Shown in pieces: positions 1 to 5,114 of a stretch of 5,114 nt of DNA. The stretch is from an uncultured Dorea sp. (GTDB taxonomy: Bacteria > Bacillota > Clostridia > Lachnospirales > Lachnospiraceae). The stretch is from positions 1 to 5,114 of the forward strand of contig CAQNVT010000035.1 in assembly GCA_948844705.1 (NCBI GenBank), read 5' to 3'. The notes under the pieces are model-generated. The model was not told the origin of the DNA. It made no database searches and was given only the letters and a program-made list of their open reading frames with translations. The position numbers and the translations under genes are program-made. Position 1 is the first letter of the stretch, and the number at the start of each line of letters is the position of its first letter.

Positions 1-63
1 ATAGTTCTTCAATTTGCGTCCACTGCAGATTTTAGCCTTATTTTCCACAAAATAATCTACCAT
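1..63 (-). CDS. Possible start of an unknown ORF overlapping the pyrG stop, partial
   Basis: On the minus strand the TAA that ends the truncated pyrG overlaps an ATG (TAATG, ATG at 63-61). That frame stays open for 21 codons to the window edge and begins [10 protein letters not shown], continuing rich in Lys and Asn. The same frame is also open upstream to an ATG at 111-109 inside pyrG, giving 37 codons. No family is recognised. Only a weak AAGG lies upstream of the inner ATG, but stop-start overlap could allow translational coupling to pyrG. An open frame this short is expected often by chance, so this is only a candidate; the sequence left of the window would decide. Confidence 0.18.
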   Translation of the reverse strand, partial: MVDYFVENKAKICSGRKLKNY

Positions 64-83
64 TATCTTATTGACCTTAATCT
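1..83. other. AT-rich foreign or rearranged segment abutting the pyrG 3' end
   Basis: Reading pyrG on the minus strand, family-like protein sequence stops at about position 84 (after residues EIS). Everything to the left is different: 26 G/C of 83 bases (about 31%), against roughly half in pyrG. None of the three minus-strand frames here encodes the expected ERHRHRYE-type continuation, so a single-base frameshift does not explain it. The edge could be the end of an insertion sequence, an integrated element, an inversion or deletion junction, or an assembly chimera. I see no recognisable terminal inverted repeat, no group II intron boundary (GUGYG) and no known att core. Only one side is visible, so target duplication cannot be tested. 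Confidence 0.6.
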
Positions 84-1454
84 GCTGATCTCTCTGGTCT
101 GATAAAGGCATTCTGCCAGGCTTCCTTCTTTAAGAACGCAAGGGTAGGAGCCAAGACGCAGGGTCCCTCCCAGGTCGGCCACACCCTCCTGCTCCGGCAT
201 TAATGCAATAACCGGGTGCGTAGTCTTCGGATCGAGCTCGATACTGTTCGCGTCCGTATATCCCAGAACATGCCGGGCATATTCTACGATTGCCATCTGC
301 ATCCCAAGACAGATGCCGAGGAAAGGAACCCGATGCTCTCTTGCATACCGTACCGCCGCGATCTTTCCTTCTGTCCCTCTGCTTCCAAAGCCCCCGGGAA
401 TCAGGATCCCTCCTGCTCCGGCAAGCTTTCCGGCCGCATTTTCTTCCGTGATCTCCTCAGAATCCACCCAGCGTATCCTTACGCTGGCGCGGGCCGCTAT
501 GCCTCCGTGCTTCAGCGCCTCCACAACGCTTAAGTAAGCGTCATGAAGCTGTATATATTTCCCGACGATCGCAATCTCTACACTGCTTTTCGGATTTCTC
601 AGGCTATATACCATTTCCTTCCAGTCCTTAAGATCCGGCTCGGGGCACGGAAGCCTTAATGCACTGCACACGGCTTTTGCCAGATGCTCCTTCTCCATCG
701 CAAGGGGCGCCTCATACAGATACTCCACATCCAGATTCTGAAGCACATGCTCCTTCGGCACGTTGCAGAATAACGCGATCTTCGCCTTCATCTCCTCCGG
801 GATCGGATGCTCGCTCCGGCACACCAGAATATCCGGCCACAGACCCATTCCCTGCAGCTGCTTTACACTCTGCTGGGTAGGCTTGCTCTTAAGCTCTCCC
901 GAGGCTTTAAGATAAGGAATCAGCGTAACATGAACCAATATGGCATTGTCATGTCCCACTTCATGCTGAAACTGCCGTATCGCTTCTAAAAACGGCTGGC
1001 TCTCAATATCCCCCACCGTTCCTCCCACCTCGATAATGGCGATTCGGTCATCCTCCTCACCTGCAGCATGATAAAATCTTCCTTTGATCTCATTCGTAAC
1101 ATGAGGAATCACCTGCACGGTCCCCCCGCCGTAATCACCCCGGCGCTCCTTCTGAAGGACGGACCAGTAGATCTTCCCTGTCGTCACATTTGAATTCCGG
1201 TCCAGGCACTCGTCTATAAACCTTTCATAATGCCCCAGATCCAGATCTGTCTCCGTTCCGTCGTCCGTCACAAATACCTCCCCGTGCTGGATCGGATTCA
1301 TGGTTCCCGGATCTACATTAATATAAGGGTCAAATTTCTGCATGGTTACCTGATAGCCTCTTGCCTTTAAAAGACGCCCAAGCGATGCCGCCGTGATTCC
1401 CTTTCCCAGCCCGGATACCACACCTCCGGTAACAAATACATACTTTACAGCCAT
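63..1454 (-). CDS. pyrG: CTP synthase, C-terminally truncated
   Basis: CTP synthase makes CTP from UTP, ATP and glutamine (or ammonia) in the cytoplasm, the last step of de novo pyrimidine nucleotide synthesis. The N-terminal amidoligase domain is complete: nucleotide-binding loop [10 protein letters not shown] (residues 10-19), [16 protein letters not shown] (39-54), and metal-binding Asp72 and Glu142 in IEVGGTVGD. The glutaminase domain has its oxyanion loop PGGFG (353-357) and nucleophile Cys382 in GICLGMQ. After EIS (455-457) the protein turns into RLRSIR and stops at 463 residues, against about 535-545 for the family. The missing part carries the His and Glu of the catalytic triad (His515 and Glu517 in E. 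coli). I chose the ATG at 1454, which gives the usual [11 protein letters not shown] start with GGAGG 8 bases upstream; a TTG at 1469 lies within the Shine-Dalgarno region. Expected outcome, inferred: no glutamine-dependent activity. Identity is certain; functionality is doubtful, and it may be a pseudogene. Confidence 0.93.
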   Translation of the reverse strand: MAVKYVFVTGGVVSGLGKGITAASLGRLLKARGYQVTMQKFDPYINVDPGTMNPIQHGEVFVTDDGTETDLDLGHYERFIDECLDRNSNVTTGKIYWSVLQKERRGDYGGGTVQVIPHVTNEIKGRFYHAAGEEDDRIAIIEVGGTVGDIESQPFLEAIRQFQHEVGHDNAILVHVTLIPYLKASGELKSKPTQQSVKQLQGMGLWPDILVCRSEHPIPEEMKAKIALFCNVPKEHVLQNLDVEYLYEAPLAMEKEHLAKAVCSALRLPCPEPDLKDWKEMVYSLRNPKSSVEIAIVGKYIQLHDAYLSVVEALKHGGIAARASVRIRWVDSEEITEENAAGKLAGAGGILIPGGFGSRGTEGKIAAVRYAREHRVPFLGICLGMQMAIVEYARHVLGYTDANSIELDPKTTHPVIALMPEQEGVADLGGTLRLGSYPCVLKEGSLAECLYQTREISRLRSIR

Positions 1455-1462
1455 CTTCTTTT

Positions 1463-1467
1463 CCTCC
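1463..1467 (-). promoter_or_regulatory. pyrG ribosome binding site (decides the start)
   Basis: On the minus strand GGAGG lies 8 bases before the ATG at 1454. The alternative upstream TTG codon (1469-1467) overlaps this GGAGG, and its extra residues MEEKK are just the translated Shine-Dalgarno sequence. The ATG is therefore the start. Confidence 0.85.
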
Positions 1468-1473
1468 AATTAC

Positions 1474-1514
1474 AAAAAGGGCGTCAGAAATCCCGTCCGG
1501 ATCTCTGACGCCCT
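1474..1514 (-). terminator. Intrinsic terminator / attenuator in the pyrG leader
   Basis: On the minus strand a perfect 11-bp stem, AGGGCGTCAGA pairing with TCTGACGCCCT (plus positions 1504-1514 and 1478-1488), continues after one mismatch into four more pairs (1499-1502 with 1490-1493) around a five-base loop. It is followed directly by TTTTT (1478-1474). The T-run ends 19 bases before the pyrG ATG and lies downstream of the pyrG promoter, so it can only act on pyrG's own transcript. This is the layout of transcription attenuation, which is known for pyrG in Gram-positive bacteria (CTP-responsive in Bacillus subtilis). That the signal here is CTP is inferred. Confidence 0.85.
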
Positions 1515-1520
1515 CGTCAG
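1505..1520 (-). promoter_or_regulatory. Candidate competing (antiterminator) hairpin in the pyrG leader
   Basis: Just before the terminator, the minus strand reads CTGACG-AGGG-CGTCAG, a perfect 6-bp hairpin with a four-base loop. Its 3' arm CGTCAG is also the core of the terminator's 5' arm, and its 5' arm CTGACG is identical to the core of the terminator's 3' arm. The two foldings are mutually exclusive. The early hairpin is shorter and would form first, so it could delay or block the terminator. A regulatory role is inferred from this geometry only. Confidence 0.5.
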
Positions 1521-1535
1521 CGTTTCAATGGTATT

Positions 1536-1564
1536 ATTATGGTACTTCCTCCTCTGTTTGTCAA
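1536..1564 (-). promoter_or_regulatory. Predicted sigma-A promoter of pyrG
   Basis: Minus strand: -35 TTGACA (plus 1559-1564, perfect consensus), 17-base spacer, -10 CATAAT (plus 1536-1541, five of six). Transcription would begin near position 1529, giving a leader of about 75 bases that contains the attenuator. The start region reads ACCATTG rather than the GGGC start needed for the B. subtilis pyrG slippage mechanism. Confidence 0.75.
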
Positions 1565-1568
1565 ACAT

Positions 1569-1633
1569 TTTTTCAGAAATCCTCCGAATTTTTTTGAAAA
1601 AATATTCGGATCAATACTTGACAATCTGAAAAA
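1569..1633. repeat. Nested inverted repeats between the divergent promoters
   Basis: An inner repeat TCCGAAT (1583-1589) / ATTCGGA (1604-1610) encloses a T-run and an A-run that also pair. An outer 9-base pair of arms, TTTTTCAGA (1569-1577) and TCTGAAAAA (1625-1633), flanks it; the right outer arm lies in the glnN promoter spacer. The two pairs are not exactly concentric (centres 1596.5 and 1601). The placement between two outward promoters suits a shared operator or an AT-rich upstream promoter element. No regulator is recognised. Confidence 0.5.
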
Positions 1634-1645
1634 TCCGAGTATACT
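1618..1645 (+). promoter_or_regulatory. Predicted sigma-A promoter of glnN (and purF)
   Basis: Perfect -35 TTGACA (1618-1623), 16-base spacer, and -10 TATACT (1640-1645, five of six matches to TATAAT). The upstream flank is rich in A and T runs, as in strong promoters with an UP-like element. Transcription would start near 1652, giving a leader of about 120 bases before the glnN ATG. No other good promoter is seen before purF. Confidence 0.8.
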
Positions 1646-1658
1646 ACTTTCCATAAGC

Positions 1659-1691
1659 AAAGGCGCTTTGGATGATTCCAGGGCGCTTTTT
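1659..1691 (+). terminator. Terminator-like hairpin at the start of the glnN leader
   Basis: A 14-bp stem with three G-T wobbles pairs 1659-1672 with 1677-1690 around the loop TGAT. Its 3' side ends GGGCGCTTTTT, followed by CTATTTAT, so a T-run follows the GC core on the plus strand only; the minus strand has no such run. It begins about 7 bases after the predicted transcription start, so it cannot serve an upstream gene. It is either an attenuator of glnN or a 5' hairpin that protects the mRNA. A smaller hairpin CAAAG-GCG-CTTTG (1658-1670) uses the same 5' arm and would exclude it. Confidence 0.55.
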
Positions 1692-1709
1692 CTATTTATA
1701 ACAGAAACA

Positions 1710-1734
1710 TAACTGTTCAGTACCTTCACAGTTA
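1710..1734 (+). promoter_or_regulatory. Palindrome in the glnN leader, GlnR/TnrA-box-like
   Basis: TAACTGT (1710-1716), an 11-base gap, then ACAGTTA (1728-1734) form a perfect 7-bp inverted repeat. Inside it, 1714-1730 reads TGTTCAGTACCTTCACA. The GlnR/TnrA box of Bacilli is TGTNAN7TNACA, and this matches seven of eight fixed positions (C in place of the first A). It sits about 60 bases downstream of the predicted start, where a bound repressor could block elongation, or the RNA could fold. A third possibility is the overlapping hairpin AACAG-N8-CTGTT (1700-1717). Function is inferred. Confidence 0.4.
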
Positions 1735-1760
1735 CACAAAAACATTCTATGTTTCCCAGA

Positions 1761-1766
1761 AAGGAG
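1761..1766 (+). promoter_or_regulatory. glnN ribosome binding site
   Basis: AAGGAG lies 8 bases before the ATG at 1775, a strong Firmicute-type site that fixes this start. A small perfect hairpin, AAACAT-TCT-ATGTTT (1740-1754), ends 6 bases upstream of it; it does not cover the site itself. Confidence 0.85.
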
Positions 1767-1774
1767 ATCACAAC

Positions 1775-3874
1775 ATGAACAAGGAAATCCCGGAATTATA
1801 TGGAAGTATGATATTCAGCGATAAGGTTATGCGTAAAAAGCTTCCAAAGGATATGTACAAGGCGCTCAGAAAAACGATTGAAAACGGTACGCATCTGGAG
1901 CTTGACGTAGCAAATTCCGTAGCCGTAGCCATGAAGGAATGGGCGGTTGAAAACGGCGCTACTCACTATACACACTGGTTCCAGCCTATGACAGGCTTTA
2001 CTGCCGAAAAGCACGACAGCTTTATCTCACCCTCCGGCGACGGCGAGGTCATTATGGACTTTTCCGGAAAGGAACTGGTAAAGGGCGAGCCAGATGCTTC
2101 CAGCTTCCCGTCCGGCGGCTTGAGGGCTACCTTTGAGGCAAGAGGATATACCGCATGGGATCCTACCTCTCCGGCATTTATTAAGGACGGAACCCTATAC
2201 ATTCCTACCGCATTCTGCTCCTACAGCGGAGAGGCGCTGGATAAAAAGACACCGCTGCTTCGTTCTATGGAGGCATTAAATGACGAGGCCGTAAAGATGC
2301 TCAGGCTCCTGGGAAATGAGACTGTAACCAGAGTTTCTACTACGATCGGACCCGAGCAGGAATATTTCCTTGTCGATAAAGACTTATATAAAAAGAGAAA
2401 GGACCTGATCTTCTGCGGAAGGACTTTATTTGGAGCATCCGCTCCGAAGGGACAGGAAATGGAGGATCATTATTTTGGTTCTTTAAAGCCAAGGGTTGCC
2501 GCCTACATGCACGATCTGGATGTAGAGCTATGGAAGCTGGGTATTTCTGCAAAGACAAAGCACAATGAGGTGGCTCCCGCGCAGCATGAGCTGGCTCCGG
2601 TCTTTGACACCGCCAATATTGCCGTCGACCACAACCAGCTTACCATGGAAATCATGAAAAATGTGGCAGAAAAGCACGGCCTTGTATGCCTGCTCCACGA
2701 AAAACCCTTTGAAGGCATCAACGGAAGCGGCAAGCACAACAACTGGTCACTGATCACCAATGACGGCGTAAACCTGTTAAATCCGGGACGCACCCCTGCC
2801 CAGAACATCCAGTTCCTTGTATTTCTGATGGCAGTCATCAAGGCGGTAGACGATTATGCCGACCTTATGAGAATCTCCGCGGCCAGTGCGGGAAATGACC
2901 ACCGGCTCGGCGGAAACGAAGCTCCTCCGGCTATCGTATCCATCTTCCTGGGCGATGAGCTGACTGCGGTTCTTGAGTCTATCGAAAATGATACATATTT
3001 CGGAAAGCAGGAAAAGGTACAGCTCGATATCGGCGCTCATGTACTGCCGCACTTTGTAAAAGATAATACAGACCGGAACCGGACGTCGCCCTTTGCGTTT
3101 ACAGGAAATAAATTCGAATTCCGTATGCTTGGCTCCTCCGCTTCTGTGTCCACACCGAATATCGTACTCAATACGGCTGTTGCGGAAGCCTTGTCACAGT
3201 TTTACAAGGAGCTTGAAGGAACAAAGCCGGAGGATATGGAAACGGCCGTCCACGAGCTCATCAAGCGTGCCATCCGCAAGCATAAGAAAATCATCTTCAA
3301 CGGCAACGGATATTCCGAGGAGTGGGTGGAGGAAGCCGGAAAGCGCGGACTTTATAACCTTGTGTCCACACCGGACTGCCTGCCGCAGTTTATTACCGAT
3401 AAAAATGTGGAATTGTTTACGAAGCACCACATTTTCACGAAGGATGAGATCTTCTCACGGTATGAAATCCTGCTGGAGAATTATGTAAAGACAATTATCA
3501 TCGAGGCGCGTACCATGTCAGAGATGCTCACGAAGGATTTCCTGCCTGCACTCGGCACCTACGCAGGAGAGACCGCAAGACATGCGGCCGATAAGAAGAG
3601 CTTTATGCCTTCGGTATCCACAGCCTCTGAGGAGGCCCTGGTCGGAAAGCTCTCCGAAACCTACGCTTCTGTCACAGAAGGTATCTCACAGTTAGCTGCT
3701 GCCGTCTCAAATGCGGAGTCACTCACAGATACCCTGAAGGCGGCGGAAAGCTGCCATACGGACATCCTTGGAAAAATGGAGGAGCTCCGCCTTGCAGCGA
3801 ACGCTGCAGAAGCCCTGATTCCGGATTCCATCCTTCCGTATCCGACCTACGATCAGCTTTTATTCTCATTATAA
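1775..3874 (+). CDS. glnN: Glutamine synthetase type III
   Basis: Makes glutamine from glutamate, ammonia and ATP in the cytoplasm, the main ammonia-assimilation step. At 699 residues it has the GSIII length (about 700), much longer than GSI or GSII (about 350-470). GSIII N-terminal signatures include MTGFTAEKHDSF (72-83) and SSFPSGGLRATFEARGYTAW (109-128). Catalytic-core motifs follow in order: GPEQEYF (192-198, metal-binding glutamates), HNEVAPAQHE (263-272), GSGKHNNWS (317-325), DHRLGGNEAPP (375-385) and DRNRTSPFAFTGNKFEFRML (433-452). The C-terminal third, largely helical and typical of GSIII, runs to the end. No frameshift or missing key residue is seen. GSIII lacks the adenylylation control of enteric GSI, so control is probably at transcription, consistent with the leader hairpin and GlnR-like palindrome. 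The start has an AAGGAG site 8 bases upstream. Probably co-transcribed with purF. GSIII enzymes are dodecamers in characterised members (family knowledge). Confidence 0.97.
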   Translation: MNKEIPELYGSMIFSDKVMRKKLPKDMYKALRKTIENGTHLELDVANSVAVAMKEWAVENGATHYTHWFQPMTGFTAEKHDSFISPSGDGEVIMDFSGKELVKGEPDASSFPSGGLRATFEARGYTAWDPTSPAFIKDGTLYIPTAFCSYSGEALDKKTPLLRSMEALNDEAVKMLRLLGNETVTRVSTTIGPEQEYFLVDKDLYKKRKDLIFCGRTLFGASAPKGQEMEDHYFGSLKPRVAAYMHDLDVELWKLGISAKTKHNEVAPAQHELAPVFDTANIAVDHNQLTMEIMKNVAEKHGLVCLLHEKPFEGINGSGKHNNWSLITNDGVNLLNPGRTPAQNIQFLVFLMAVIKAVDDYADLMRISAASAGNDHRLGGNEAPPAIVSIFLGDELTAVLESIENDTYFGKQEKVQLDIGAHVLPHFVKDNTDRNRTSPFAFTGNKFEFRMLGSSASVSTPNIVLNTAVAEALSQFYKELEGTKPEDMETAVHELIKRAIRKHKKIIFNGNGYSEEWVEEAGKRGLYNLVSTPDCLPQFITDKNVELFTKHHIFTKDEIFSRYEILLENYVKTIIIEARTMSEMLTKDFLPALGTYAGETARHAADKKSFMPSVSTASEEALVGKLSETYASVTEGISQLAAAVSNAESLTDTLKAAESCHTDILGKMEELRLAANAAEALIPDSILPYPTYDQLLFSL

Positions 3875-3876
3875 AC

Positions 3877-3881
3877 GGAGG
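3877..3881 (+). promoter_or_regulatory. purF ribosome binding site
   Basis: GGAGG starts 2 bases after the glnN stop and ends 5 bases before the purF ATG at 3887. The 12-base gap between the genes leaves no room for a promoter or terminator, supporting one glnN-purF transcript. Confidence 0.85.
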
Positions 3882-3886
3882 TTATC

Positions 3887-5114
3887 ATGGAGCAGACGGC
3901 ATATACAGATGATCGGATCAAAGAGGAGTGCGGTGTATTCGGGATCTTTAACCCTCACGGCGAGGATGCCGCCGGCTCCATTTACTACGGCCTGTCCTCC
4001 CTGCAGCACCGGGGCCAGGAGTCCTGCGGAATTGCGGTATTTGACACGGAGGGTCCCAAGGGCAATATGAATGTTCACAAGGGAATGGGACTGGTGCATG
4101 AGGTATTCGAGGAAAAGACTCTGAATGAATTAAAGGGAAACCTTGGAATCGGCCATGTCCGGTATTCTACCACCGGGGCCGCCACCTTAAATAACGCACA
4201 GCCGCTTGTACTTAATTACATCAAGGGAACTCTCGCTCTGGCACATAACGGCAATCTGGTAAATACAGAAGAATTACGCGAAGAGCTCGCCAGAACCGGC
4301 GCGATCTTTCAGACAACTACCGACTCGGAGATCATTGCTTATCAGATCGCACGTGCAAGAGTCGGCACAAAAAATGTAGAAGAGGCAATCAAGCTGACCG
4401 CCTCGAAGCTTAAAGGGGCTTACGGTCTTGTCATCGCAAGTCCCCGCAAGCTGATCGGGGTCCGCGATCCCCTGGGGCTTAAGCCCTTATGTCTCGGAAA
4501 GCGGGAGGACTCTTATATCATTGCCTCGGAAAGCTGTGCACTCAGTGCGGTCGGAGCCACATTTCTCCGGGATATACGCCCCGGAGAAATCGTTACAGTC
4601 TCCCGGGAAGGGATTTCCTCCAATCTTGACCTCCAGCAGGGAAAGCAGGCACACTGTATCTTTGAATATATTTATTTTGCAAGACTTGACAGTACCCTTG
4701 ACGGCGTCTCTGTCTATGAATCAAGAAAAAAGGCCGGAGCCGCTCTTGCAAAGGCTTATCCGGCAAACGCCGATCTTGTTACCGGTGTTCCCGATTCCGG
4801 TATCACTGCGGCGATAGGATATGCCGAAGAAGCGGGTCTTCCTTTTACCCTTGCCTTTCATAAGAACAGCTACGTAGGGAGAACCTTCATAAAGCCTACG
4901 CAAAAGGAACGGGAATCCAGCGTACGCCTTAAGCTCAGTGTTTTGGGCAATACAGTAAAGGATAAGGATATCGTACTGGTAGACGACTCTATCGTGCGGG
5001 GCACTACGATCGCCAACCTGATCCGTCTGCTGAAACAGGCCGGCGCCCGCAAGGTACATGTGAGGATCAGCTCACCCCCGTTTTTATATCCCTGTTATTT
5101 CGGCACCGACGTAC
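3887..5114 (+). CDS. purF: Amidophosphoribosyltransferase, 3' end outside the window
   Basis: Catalyses the first committed step of purine synthesis: PRPP and glutamine to 5-phosphoribosylamine, glutamate and pyrophosphate. The frame is open for 409 codons to the right edge; B. subtilis PurF is 476 residues, so roughly the last 70-85 are off-window. Residues 1-14 form a propeptide ahead of Cys15 (EECGVFGIF), the N-terminal nucleophile after cleavage. Glutaminase motifs QHRGQES (40-46), GHVRYST and HNGNLVN follow. The phosphoribosyltransferase domain has TGVPDSGI, YVGRTFI and the PRPP-binding loop VDDSIVRGTT (365-374). Cys257 (HCIFEYIYFARLDS) and Cys403 (SSPPFLYPCYFG) match two of the four 4Fe-4S cysteines of the Bacillus-type enzyme, with the same 146-residue spacing as in B. 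subtilis (236 and 382). The other two would lie outside. The oxygen-sensitive cluster fits an anaerobe. It follows glnN by 12 bases, so the glutamine maker and a glutamine user are likely co-expressed. Confidence 0.97.
   Translation, partial: MEQTAYTDDRIKEECGVFGIFNPHGEDAAGSIYYGLSSLQHRGQESCGIAVFDTEGPKGNMNVHKGMGLVHEVFEEKTLNELKGNLGIGHVRYSTTGAATLNNAQPLVLNYIKGTLALAHNGNLVNTEELREELARTGAIFQTTTDSEIIAYQIARARVGTKNVEEAIKLTASKLKGAYGLVIASPRKLIGVRDPLGLKPLCLGKREDSYIIASESCALSAVGATFLRDIRPGEIVTVSREGISSNLDLQQGKQAHCIFEYIYFARLDSTLDGVSVYESRKKAGAALAKAYPANADLVTGVPDSGITAAIGYAEEAGLPFTLAFHKNSYVGRTFIKPTQKERESSVRLKLSVLGNTVKDKDIVLVDDSIVRGTTIANLIRLLKQAGARKVHVRISSPPFLYPCYFGTDV

Larger units (their letters stand above)
1455..1774. 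promoter_or_regulatory. Divergent pyrG / glnN control region
   Basis: This 320-base stretch carries no believable gene. It is AT-rich in its centre and holds two outward-facing promoters whose -35 boxes (1559-1564 minus, 1618-1623 plus) are 53 bases apart. Each promoter has its own leader containing a terminator-like hairpin. The leaders are about 75 bases on the pyrG side and about 120 bases on the glnN side, counted from the predicted transcription starts. Open frames crossing the region in either direction lack ribosome binding sites and run across the promoter elements, so I treat them as chance. The separate elements are listed individually. Confidence 0.8.

Noticed and set aside
1..90. 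A single-base sequencing frameshift at the end of pyrG
   Set aside because: All three minus-strand frames left of 84 were read; none resembles the conserved ERHRHRYE-type tail, and composition changes at the same point.
1..90. Group II intron inserted in pyrG
   Set aside because: The sequence after the junction (AGATTAAGG on the minus strand) lacks the GUGYG 5' intron consensus, and no domain V-like hairpin is visible in the short segment.
1455..1469. A longer pyrG starting at TTG 1469 (five extra residues MEEKK)
   Set aside because: The TTG overlaps the GGAGG ribosome binding site, no Shine-Dalgarno precedes it, and the family starts at the [11 protein letters not shown] methionine (ATG at 1454).
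1583..1610. The AT-rich inverted repeat as an intrinsic terminator
   Set aside because: It lies between two outward-facing promoters, so neither main transcript crosses it, and its stem core has few G-C pairs.
1517..1771. 84-codon minus-strand open frame across the intergenic region, and a 78-codon plus-strand frame at 1393-1629
   Set aside because: Both cross promoters, hairpins or the pyrG coding sequence, have no convincing ribosome binding site and no recognisable protein features.
1659..1774. ANTAR-protein target (paired hexaloop hairpins) in the glnN leader, as known for some clostridial nitrogen genes
   Set aside because: The terminator-like stem has a four-base loop, the other hairpins have 8- or 11-base loops, and no pair of hairpins with six-base A/G-conserved loops was found.
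1796..3430. Several 70-110 codon open frames antisense or out of frame within glnN, and similar ones within pyrG and purF
   Set aside because: They are shadows of strongly conserved coding sequences, with no start signals of their own.
1..5114. CRISPR array, tRNA, rRNA or tandem repeats
   Set aside because: No regularly spaced repeats, cloverleaf-like sequence or rRNA-like segment was seen on either strand.

Overview
The window looks like chromosomal DNA from an anaerobic, moderate-GC Firmicute of the class Clostridia, most likely a gut Lachnospiraceae. This is inferred from the type III glutamine synthetase, the Bacillus-type PurF (short propeptide, iron-sulfur cysteines), strong AGGAGG-like ribosome binding sites, roughly half GC coding sequence and AT-rich promoters. 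No species can be named from the sequence alone.

Layout. (1) Positions 1-83 are an AT-rich stretch (26 G/C of 83) of unknown nature; it abuts and replaces the 3' end of pyrG. (2) Positions 63-1454, minus strand, hold pyrG (CTP synthase). It is normal from its ATG to about residue 457, then ends after six unrelated residues, so the last ~75-80 residues, including the glutaminase His and Glu, are missing. (3) Positions 1455-1774 are a dense divergent control region. On the minus strand it has a good promoter, a short early hairpin and a strong intrinsic terminator just ahead of pyrG. On the plus strand it has a near-consensus promoter, a terminator-like hairpin at the very start of the leader, and a 7-bp-arm palindrome that nearly matches the GlnR/TnrA nitrogen box. 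An AT-rich inverted repeat lies between the two promoters. (4) Positions 1775-3874, plus strand, hold glnN (type III glutamine synthetase, 699 aa, apparently intact). (5) From 3887 to the right edge, plus strand, is purF (amidophosphoribosyltransferase), 12 bases after glnN, running off the window with 409 codons visible.

How they fit together: GlnN fixes ammonia into glutamine; PurF and a normal PyrG spend the glutamine amide on purine and CTP synthesis. The locus thus groups one glutamine producer with two glutamine-consuming nucleotide enzymes around one control region. The truncated PyrG should lose glutamine use but could keep ammonia-dependent activity if it folds; that is inference.

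No wholly new multi-gene system is visible. The points most worth following up are the broken pyrG end and its unknown neighbour sequence, and the two leader attenuators.
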